A stretch of DNA of 64,000 nucleotides from Persicaria tinctoria. Lineage: Eukaryota; Streptophyta; Magnoliopsida; Caryophyllales; Polygonaceae. This document shows, piece by piece, positions 55,262-64,000 of the stretch. The notes below the pieces were generated by a model. It saw nothing but the letters and a program-made list of their open reading frames with translations, had not been told where the DNA came from and made no database searches. Every line of letters begins with the position of its first letter. The stretch's first letter is position 1. Location: positions 63,925,688 through 63,989,687 of the forward strand of contig JBANSL010000013.1 of the NCBI GenBank assembly GCA_037127255.1. Direction: 5' to 3'. The position numbers were made by a program, and so were the translations under genes.

Positions 55262-56671
55262 TGACGGAAGAAAGTCGATGTCTCTCCTATTAAAAGTAAA
55301 ACTCAAACCTACAAACTAGTATAGCAAGCAAATAAGAGGTCGATCCCACAGAGAATCAATTATTTCGATGTAATGTGTATTTACCAATTATTGAAAGGGG
55401 GGTTTTGGTTGATTGAAATAAGAAAGAAAACAAAATAAAATATAAACAGATTGATGCAAAACAATTCAGAGAAGATCGCTCTACCTACAATTATCCACTT
55501 TATTTGGTTGAATTGATATTGTAACTTCTTCTTATCCTTTAGTCTTCCTATTGATGTCCTTGTCCCGGCCTAATATAGTTACTAGTCCAATCAGTCCTAG
55601 AAATCCTTATCAATTGAACAGTCCCTAGAAAAAAATTTAACTTAATTGATAGCTTTAAGTTCAGAGATAACCAATGTATTTGCAGTCCCTAAAGAAGGAT
55701 TTAACAACACATACAACTTTCTATTTATCCAATTAGTTCAATCAGCCTTAAAGGGATAATCTTGCTACTTGGGTCAATGTTCGCAATCATGAATCTACAA
55801 AACCCTAGCAATTGAATTGAGTCTAACTAGTTGATTAGACAAGATAGAATAAAACAATCAAACATTCAAGCACAAAGAAGTCGAAACATTCAATATAAGA
55901 AATAAGGACCAAGATTCAAAAACTCACAACTCAATCCAAACAAAACTTCAAATCGTAGATTGAACGGAGAGAGTTTAGCCGCCCATGGCGAACATCGTTC
56001 TCAATCTCAACCAAATCGTCTTGAATCCTAACCTAATGAATGAATGAAAACCTAGGGATAAGCCCCTCTAATGTCCTCAATTTCGTGTACAAGGGTCGGC
56101 CAAAAGACAATTAGTTGGATAAATAGGGTTTTGATAGACAAACTGTCGCTGAATTCTAAACGTGTCGTTGCTGGACATGTGGCGGCCGCAGCATATTGTG
56201 GCGTCCGCAACATATGGCGGCGCCCGCTGCAGCAGTCTTTTATGGAAAATGCAGGTCAAATCAGCTCTTGATGTCAACGGAAACGTTGTAGCTCTCTGAA
56301 AGAACTTTCCAATGCATGGTCATAATAGTCAATCGGACAACCGAGACCTCCAGAAAGTGCAAAACAAGTTCAACATGTCTGGCGACAACTTCTGCAGAGT
56401 TGTTCTTCGTTTAGGCTCGCTTCTTATTCTCTGGACCTCTTTAGATCTTCATTTAAGCTTCTTCGATCAACTAAACATCCTCATCCAATGCGTTATCAAC
56501 CCATGTCTCATCATCGGATCCACAATTACCTGAAATAATCAATAAAAGTGTGTAGATTCCGACTCCACCAACATGGAGAGCAAATGTGCAAATTCTACTT
56601 AAACCATGCATGATATGCATCATATCTAAGCTAAATGCAACCTATTATGACCATCTAAATGCATGCTATCA
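55262..56671. repeat. solo LTR of the Athila-like family
   Basis: Begins tgacgg and ends gctatca, matching the 29963-31412 LTR along its whole length, with more divergence and shorter GC-rich repeats. No internal region lies on either side. The flanking pentamers gtgtg and gtttg match at four positions. It was likely left by LTR-LTR recombination. Confidence 0.85.
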
Positions 56672-57170
56672 GTTTGTTATGATGAGTAAGGGGAATGGGC
56701 TTCATACAAGATTGGGCATACGACCCATTAATGGAAAAGTGACTGAAAATGCTATAAGAAAGCCTTTGACTAGTTTGTCTAATTTTTGTTTTTCGGATGA
56801 GCCAAAAATTGGAAAAAAAATATTTGAAGATTGACCAAGATGTCACAGTATTTTGGGATTTCGCCAAACAGGGGTAAAGTCATTTGAAATAACAATTTTA
56901 CCCCAGGGTTTTAAAAAATGAATATAATAAGCAAGTCACTGTTTGAAACATCGACTTAATTGATTTTGTTTTATTTTTTTTAATTTTGGTTTAACATTTA
57001 ATAGGAAAAACACACAAAAAGAGGCAAATTTGCATAAATATACCAAAAAGATAGGGGGTTTGAAAAAGTAGCATTGCTACTGTGGAATTTGCAAGTGAGG
57101 GAAAAATGTTTTTGCAAATTGTTTTGCAACTCTTTGAACCGGTTGAAGGTTAAAAAAAAGATAGAATGGG
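56672..57170. other. unassigned, flank of the MULE region
   Basis: The frame at 56586-56834 shows no recognised domain. The segment near 57020 contains a gcataaatataccaaaaag motif that may be related to a MULE end (compare inverted 61895-61915), but the match is weak. Confidence 0.35.
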
Positions 57171-57176
57171 CAGAGG

Positions 57177-57213
57177 AGAGAGAGAGAGAGAGGGAGAGAG
57201 AGAGAGAGAGTGA
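57177..57213. repeat. (GA)n microsatellite
   Basis: Over 30 bp of alternating ga with two interruptions, followed by tgagtgagt. Confidence 0.9.
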
Positions 57214-57337
57214 GTGAGTTTATTGCATTAAATGCAAGTCCAAAAAAGGGAGGGTTCCTGCCTTTTAAGCCTGCTTAGGACAAAAAGATGGGGATGCATT
57301 AAATGCAAGCCTAAAAAAACATAAAGATATGATGTTT

Positions 57338-57390
57338 TTAATGCTCAGGGTTCCTGCCTAAAAAAAAAAGGCAGGAACCCTGAGCATTAA
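57338..57390. repeat. perfect 22-bp inverted repeat
   Basis: ttaatgctcagggttcctgc plus ct at 57338-57359 pairs perfectly with 57369-57390, separated by nine A. A third copy of agggttcctgcc occurs at 57251, and gcattaaatgca words flank all of them. Confidence 0.9.
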
Positions 57391-57499
57391 ATGCATCCCA
57401 AACAAATAGGAATATGAGACAACAACTGAATATTTTGTGCCATACGAAGGGTTATGTGTGCCAACATCAGACAGTATATAGTAACGAATATGGATAAGT

Positions 57500-58215
57500 A
57501 TGCTTGTGGTATTCATATTTTACGACCATGACAACTCCAAATCCTCTTCATATCCAAGACCGATAGTGTCTATGATTCTCTTACTCATTAATATGATGAA
57601 GGAGAACTATGTAGTGCATGTCTTTTGGCTTCTCATTATCCCTTTTAGGGTTTTTGCTTACCTTGTCCTAGGGTTTTCCATTTGATTACAACAATCATCT
57701 CTTAATGACGTACTGTATGTATCATTTTAGGGTTTAGGGCCAAGGTCTTAAACCCTAAAGACTTAACCCTAAACCCTAAACCATACTGTACATCACTTGT
57801 TCTTTTGGCCTCTCATTAGCCCCTTTAGGGTTTGTGCTTCCCTAATCATAGGATTTTCCTTTTGGTTACAGTGTCTATGGCCATGTTTTAACAGTGGTGA
57901 CAGTGCATATGTCATGGTTTATGTCCCTGTTTTAACAGTTGTGAAAACATCTATCAGTTTTACCTTTGATTACATTGTCTACTCCCCCTTATTCATAGTG
58001 GTGACAGTGTATATGTCCCTGTTTTAACGGTGGTTACAGCGTCTATGTCTATTTTAACCATTCATATGATGAAGGACAATTGTCCATCACATGTCTTTTG
58101 GCTTCTCATTAGCCCCATTAGGGTTTTTTGCTTACCTTGGTCTAGGGTTTTCCATTTGATTACAACATTGATTACTCTTTGTTTATTTTTATTACAGTTT
58201 CTATGACTATGTTAG
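57500..58215. repeat. diverged 70-bp repeats with telomere-like CCCTAAA words
   Basis: Three copies of a unit with cttttggcttctcattagcc, ttagggttt and gcttaccttg start at about 57624, 57804 and 58098. Between them lie ttttaacagtggtgacagtg repeats. Near 57725-57785 are inverted groups of tttaggg and ccctaaa. No gene is encoded. Confidence 0.75.
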
Positions 58216-58399
58216 TCATTGATTTATAAATATTTGCAAAATTGTAATGATAGAAGAAGAAAAAACTGAAATATGGTGACCGTTTACATTCTATCTAATG
58301 TAATGACCTGTTTACAATGACCAATTTATTCAATATAAGAAAACGATAAAGTAAATCTTCTTGTCTTCCTTGATGCTTTGCCTCTGATTTTCCTCTGAT

Positions 58400-60820
58400 C
58401 TCTAGTTGTTGTGACTCTTCTTTGATCCTTTCCCTCTGATTTCTCCAGCTGAAGGCTTTCTTTTCTTTTGAGGGCGACCACATATTTTACGTATCATTGG
58501 TGGGTGACATTTCTGTCTTTTTATGTCATCTGGTGCAACCCATTGTTCTTCATTTAGAGCAGGATATATTGTCTCATGATAAGCCAATTTCCAAGCTTCA
58601 TTTTTGTAGTAGCTGCTAATATACCTCAGAACACTCAGGTTTTTTTCCCCTGATGACAGCCAGAGCATGTACACAAGGTATCTTTTAATAATCAAATACT
58701 TTGCATGTACAAGAGTTCTCCTTTAAATCAACCATAACCCTTTTCATCCCACCGACAACCTCAAACTGGAATTTATTGAGGTGCTTGACAGTATACATTC
58801 CTGCATTACTGCATCTTATGTACACCATATCACTTATATTAGTTGGAAGCTCAAAGTTGTTGTTTTTAGATTCATTTTTGCGCTTATTGAACCATTGTGT
58901 TATCTTCTCTCTGATTGCATTCAGTAACCCTATAACTGGGAATGATCTATCCAACCCAAAGGCATTATTTAATGATTCTGCATTGTTTGAAGTCATTATA
59001 TTGTACCTGTCACCTTTTGAATAAGCTCTTGCCCATTTCTTAAAATGTAACTCTTGAAAATATTTCTCCATCTTGTTGTTTGTATTACTGATGCAACCAA
59101 AGTAGTTGTTGAAATCTTCTTCTGTGTAACGGTTTGTTGTGCTTTCAAACCACTGACAAAGTATATTCTTCTTGAATTTTGCCATTATATTTTGCTTTAA
59201 GTGCCATATGCAGTAATAATGCTTTGCATTTGGGTAAATCAACTCTATAGCTTTTGCAATACTTTGATGACGGTTAGAAACAAAAACCAGCTCTTCACTT
59301 GATGGGATGACTGTTGCTAGCTTGTTGAAGAACCACTCCCAAGAGGCATTGTTTTCTGAGTCAACCACTGTAAAGGCAATAGGGTATATTTGATGATTTG
59401 CATCTTGTGAGGAAGTTGTGAGAAGTGTCCCTCTGTATTTTCCTTTTAGAAATATACCATCTACCACAAGCACCTGTACAATTGAATTCTATTCAGTAAT
59501 TATTTGGTGACAGTAATTTTTTCTTATGAAATGAATATGTACCTTTCGTTGGATGGGAAATGCTCGGATACATGGTCCAAAGGCAATGAACACATACTTG
59601 AACTTTAAGTTGCTATCAACTTCAATGAAGGTGACAGTTCTAGGATTTGCTTGCTTCAGGACCCAACAATATGATGGCACTAATTCATAGTTGTCTTCTG
59701 TTGTCCCCATTGTCATCTCCATTGCTAAATCACGAGCCATCCAAGATTTCCAGTAGCTAACATTCTGTTTGAAATCATTCCTCATCGTGTTTCTAATTTG
59801 TCTTGGAGTTGGACCTTGTTTCTCATCTTTAAAACTGTATATATTATGTAAAACAGTGAATAAGATATTAAATGAAGCATGATTATAGTGAATAATAATA
59901 TAAAATATGTAATGAAGAACTGATTGTAGTCTATGTCACATGTGTTTTATATATAGTAGCTTTCAGCTATGACTCTGTAATTTAGAGGGCGTTGCTTTCA
60001 TATTCATACTTCCATGTTACATGTATGTTCCTTAAAGTATTTCTTAATTATAAATACAGTTGAACCACCCACTATGGCGCCATGAATTTTCCAAGTGCAG
60101 CTGATATCCACACACACTGTTCTGTAATAACATGGTGTTGTCTTCTTCACTTTGTAAGAAAACACCTCTTGTGCAGCCAACAGTTCAACAGTATGTTTGA
60201 GATCTTCCTTTGTTCGGAACAATTATCCCAAAAATATAAGAATTTCTCCCTTTCTTTCACTTATAGGTGGTGATGTATATTTTGTGGACATTGTACTACC
60301 ACTGATGCGACTTTCAATCCCTGTGTCATCTCCATTACTATCCATATCATAACCATCATTTATGCATTCTACATCTCCATCCTGCACATCAAAGTCCTCT
60401 TCCATAACATTTGTACCCTTGGCAGAGCTGTAAGCATGTAATGCCAATTGATTTTCATCATGTATAGATTATGTAACCTGTTCTTCACTAATTTCCTTCA
60501 CAACTGTAACATATAAAGGCAATGTCCAATTCACATTCTTCAATTCATTAATTTGCAAAAAAACTCCTCAAATCAGTCTCATTCTTTATTGAAAATGGCT
60601 CAGTAATTTTCTTGAATGGATGCAAGTGGCTGAACTGAAGAGTAGGAGACAAATTGTCACTCATTTTGAATCTGTTCAGTATGTCAGACTTCATCTCATA
60701 TAGAGTTACAACCTGTTTGATGACAATTACCTTTGATGACACATCCCCAGCAAAAACTAAATCACCATCTTCCGACTTCCATTTTCCTCCAAATTTTACT
60801 GTTAACAGATTGACCTCCAT
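58400..60820 (-). pseudogene. MULE transposase (Mutator-like), decayed
   Basis: ATG at 60820 begins MEVNLLTVKFGGKWKSEDGD, an N-terminal domain of plant MuDR-type proteins. A frameshift in a T-run lies near 60563. Then come the DNA-binding segment LFRTKEDLKHTVELLAAQEV with CYYRTVCVDISCTWKIHG and EHTC (60004-60222), and the core SYWKSWMARDLAM (59489-59785). A 66-bp GT-AG intron (about 59478-59543) joins AFPIQRK to VLVVDGIFLKGKYRG. The DDE domain continues QIYPIAFTVVDSENNASWEW, ELVFVSNRHQSIAKAIEL (N where the family has D) and HYYCIWHLKQN. A stop interrupts the SWIM finger (CTCKVFDY*KIPCVHALAVI), and the tail IYPALNEEQWVAPDD to CGRPQKKRKPS is in another frame. Confidence 0.9.
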
Positions 60821-62065
60821 TGTACCTGATCATTGGTGACACGTATTAAATTTCATAAATACAGTGATTACAGGTACATGGATGCACTCAAACTCAGATA
60901 TCCACATATAGGTTACAGTGTAATTTTGGTTACAGCAGGATAATCAAAACACAAGCATCTTAGATCAGCAACTACATCAACAATACAATCTAGATTACAG
61001 TTCTATAATCAAAACACCGGTCACGTAGATCAAAATCGCCATCTGATGTCAAAATCGCCATCTGATGTTAATGTAATCAATTGTTCTCCAAACTGTTATC
61101 CAAATCCGCAACTCAGACAACAATTGTGATCCAAATTACAGTATTATAATCAAAGCAGATTACAGATTACAGATTATAAGAAATTTACCTATTGAAACTC
61201 GAATTTTGGCTGACAGTGCTGTTTTCGAATAGATTTCTCTTCAGATCTGATTGAAGAGCTCGAAATCGTCAACAATTGGGGTTGAAATCAACTGTTGTGC
61301 TCGAGATTGAAAGCCAGATTGAAATCGCACCTCGCCCGTGCTGTGTCTCATTCGGTGAAAATGAAGAAAGAAACAGGAATAATGAGGTAGGGGCAAAGTT
61401 GGAAATTGTGGACACCGACCTAATTTTCCCCATTTTTTTCCTAGGGCTTAATTTTGGCCCAAAATATGGACACTTACCAAAAAAAAATCTTTCGTATTTA
61501 GTAAGAGAAATAATGGTAGTTGTAGTAATTAGGGGTAGTAATTATGATATAAGGTACATTGAACACCACAAAAAAGCAAACATATTTATCCCATATTAAA
61601 ACTTTTCTTTTTATTCCATTTTTTCCTTGGACGTAGAAATACCCTTGGGTAAGTCTATCAGGGGGGGTAAGACAAACATTTTCCCCTTTAATGTAGCTCA
61701 TCATGGCTCTTTCTTTTGTGTCCGACATGTGTCCTCCTCTTTAATTGAAAGTTGGAAAAACCCATAGAAATACACAGGTTGTAGTGGGTTATTTCCCTTC
61801 AAGGGGCAGTTTGAGAGACTGGATATATTTGCAATTTTTTGGGCACATTGCTAGTTTTGCAAAATTTGTAAGAGGAAGGTTACTTTTGCACAGGATTGAT
61901 ATTTTTGGTATATTCAATGCTATTTACTAAAAAAAACCTCTATTTTAAAAAATATACATAATATATATACCCATACTCTCGTACTCCACTACCCTCCCTC
62001 TTTGTTCTCTCCTTTTTTTGTCAGACTAACAAAACACCCCCCCCCCCACCACCCTTCTCAGCCTT
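60821..62065. other. 5' side of the MULE gene and intergenic DNA
   Basis: 61030-61075 carries an 18-bp tandem duplication (caaaatcgccatctgatgt). The TIR of the MULE is not resolved. A C-run lies at about 62038-62049. No other gene is supported. Confidence 0.4.
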
Positions 62066-62407
62066 TTGTTGTACATTGGTCTAAAATCGAACCGAATCGG
62101 ACCAAATCGAACCAAAAATCTTAAAATTTCAAAATCGAAAGCTGAACCGAAAACATTAGGTTCGGTTTGGTTATTTTCCGGTTTGGTTTGTGTTTGGTTC
62201 GGTTTTAACATAGTTTAACCGAATTTCCATAAAAAAAATTTAAAATTCGATTTAACACAAACCAGACAAAAAACAAAATATGTATTAGTGTATATATGTG
62301 TGTGTGTATACACTGTATATATGTGTATATATACACACTCCACAATACACAATTTTTTTATATGTGTATTAGTGTATATATGCGTATATATAAAGAATAC
62401 AAATATA
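62066..62407. repeat. GGTTCGGTTTGG repeats and TA-rich microsatellites
   Basis: 62070-62215 holds complementary runs of aaccgaaccaaa and ggttcggtttggtt that can pair. 62285-62400 is rich in tatatgtgtgtgtatac-like repeats. This TA-rich tract immediately precedes the second copy of the DNA transposon. Confidence 0.6.
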
Positions 62408-64000
62408 TATGGTTCCCTTGTGTACACCTCCTAAGGTGTATCTAGTGCACAAATAATAGCCATTGATCCTAGTGGATCGGATGACCTAGATTCCGCCATG
62501 TGTCCGGGTGATTAAAAAAAAAACTCAATCTTCACCCAAATATGGGAAAGGGAGGCGCGTGTGACTAAGGTAAATTAAAACCCTCATCTTCTTCCTCACG
62601 TTATTTCAACACAGTTACACAGATCCGACGGCCAGAGTAATAGAGGAGCATCGACATCGAGGCGGAGGGGCACAGGGAGGAATCGTCTTCTCCGGTGGAC
62701 TATTCCGAGTGGGTGGGCAGTTCCGGCGGTGGTCGGGCCAGATTGGATTCATCTGAAAAGGGGTGGTTGAGCGCCGCTCGTGCCATCGAGCCTCCTTCCA
62801 TCAAGCCTCCTTCCACCGTCGGGGAATCGCAGGGCCATTGATTTAGGGAGATGGCCGCTGCTGCAATTGATTAGGCCGAGGACGAGCCAGGAAGATGGGA
62901 CTGCAACCATGGCCGCCCGCTTCCCTAAGCGAGGGAGGGAGAGCCGTCGAGGTCGGAGAACCCCCGCCAGACACCCCCACTCCCCAGATCTGAGCCCACC
63001 AGTGGCCGGCGGCGGCGCCGCCTACCAGAGGCACTGCTTCTCAAAATCGCCCGAGAGGGGATTTGCACATAAACTGAGTCCACAAAGGGGAATCAATAGC
63101 ACCAGGTGACTAGATGTGTAGTTAGTATTCATCAGAACAAAAATTAGAAATTGATTTAATAATCCATCAATTATCGTTCAATGTACGCATTAAATCGGCT
63201 GATTTAACCGAATAGTTCTAAATATTTACTTATTCACAACGATAATGCAATTATTATCGCTTCTGTAAACCTAGTAAAAATAAGAATTCCAGTGAATAAT
63301 CTCTCAATTATCATTCAATGTACGCATTAAATCGATCGATTCAACTGAATAATTCTAAAAATTTACTTATTCACAATGGTTATGCAATTATTCGATGAAA
63401 TTTGGTGCAATTATTCGGTGAAATTTGATTCATTATTCGTCAGCATGAGTATAATTACACAACTTAATATTATTCGATGAAATATAAAGCATTATTCGTT
63501 TAAATATGAAGCATTGTTCGTATAAATCGTAAGTATTGTTGAGGGTTTTGGGTTTCTTTTATCTGAAATTGATGGAAAAAAAGTAAAACATATTCGGTAG
63601 CATGGGACAAATTATTCATTGGAATTGATAATTAGTGATTTAAATGAATGAAAAAAAGATAACATCACATTATTCGGTGGAATGCAAATTATTATTCGAT
63701 GGAATTGTCACATTTATAAAATTATTTTAGATAGATAATATCAAAAAAATTGCCAAATCTTTATAACATTATTTGCAATTGTCAAATCTTTATAACCAAC
63801 AAATTAATTTAGAATTATTTGAGGGGATATGTATCATTATTGATTTTTTAAATCCACTAACCATTTTATTTGATTTAAAAAAAATAAGAAAACCGTCTTA
63901 TGGCAATTACTTGCCAAATCTTTATTTTTCCATCCACTAACCATTTTCTTTTTTTAAAAACAAATCCAAAAACCGGTTTCTTTTTTCATTAATATAAAAA
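62408..64000. mobile_element. non-autonomous DNA transposon in a TA-rich tract, copy 2 (runs off the window)
   Basis: The left end cccttgtgtacacctcctaa with aggtgtatctagtgcac parallels copy 1 (14761). The order is the same: leader with gcgcgtgtg, a G+C-rich section (62600-63110), then an AT-rich section with TTATTCGG variants (63230-63720). Long stretches such as cgtaagtattgtt and gaaattgatgga match copy 1 closely. The right end lies outside the window. G+C-rich frames at 62780-63109 conflict on both strands and are not called genes. Confidence 0.78.
63230..63720. repeat. TTATTCGG motif array, copy 2
   Basis: TTATTCGG and variants (TTATTCGA, TTATTCGT, TTATTCAT) recur about a dozen times, in the same context as at 15810-16230. 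Confidence 0.8.

Noticed and set aside
57721..57785. CCCTAAA/TTTAGGG words as an interstitial telomere
   Set aside because: Too few and in both directions; not a tandem telomeric array.
1..64000. Search for tRNA, rRNA, CRISPR arrays
   Set aside because: No cloverleaf, rRNA-like or regularly spaced repeat-spacer array was noticed by eye.

Overview
This is nuclear DNA from a flowering plant, most likely a eudicot. The signs are short GT-AG introns, L1-type LINEs, Ty1/copia and Tat/Athila Ty3/gypsy LTR retrotransposons, a MULE transposase, Stowaway and hAT-like MITEs, a USP-domain receptor-like kinase, and plant-type B3 domains. The species cannot be told from the sequence. No rRNA, tRNA, CRISPR or prokaryotic feature was seen.

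Only two host genes look ordinary. One is a small three-exon gene for a 115-residue protein of unknown family (minus strand, 9905-11181), with a foldback MITE in its second intron. The other is a six-exon USP/kinase gene of 585 codons (minus, 50778-53008) that lacks the U-box usual in its family. Almost everything else is nested transposons.

Layout. 1-3331: repeat-rich non-coding DNA with a cluster of CTCGA[G/T]ATCGAG palindromes, then a probable LINE 3' end. 3334-8652: decayed copia element (minus) with LTRs, PBS and PPT. 9486-9660: short LINE tail. 9905-11380: small gene and its TATA box. 12352-18775: second decayed copia element (plus), interrupted by a LINE fragment in its protease (13329-14173) and by a DNA transposon sitting in a (TA)n tract (about 14761-16593). 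18867-19620: TIR element. 20490-21347: LINE tail.

21348-41683 is a roughly 20 kb Tat-type gypsy element on the minus strand. It carries gag-pol with a second RNase H, an 81-bp tandem repeat, and an antisense open region resembling plant 'putative gypsy type transposon' proteins. Between the antisense region and pol lies an array of at least four B3 DNA-binding-domain genes or pseudogenes; one of them (34349-34880) is fully open. A younger Athila-like element (24531-31412) with an intact 829-codon gag-protease ORF and no reverse transcriptase has inserted into the antisense region.

42102-44194: cluster of hAT-like non-autonomous elements, one nested inside another with a perfect 8-bp target duplication. 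44722-50155: LINE, apparently full length, with a perfect 16-bp target duplication. 53768-55001: Stowaway MITE containing a hAT-like element that itself contains a Stowaway. 55262-56671: solo Athila-type LTR. 57177-60820: decayed MULE transposase with odd flanking repeats. 62408 to the end: second copy of the microsatellite-associated DNA transposon, running off the window.

The most notable observation is the B3 gene array inside the Tat element, on the strand opposite gag-pol. The two-copy (TA)n-associated transposon family with its TTATTCGG motif array is second.
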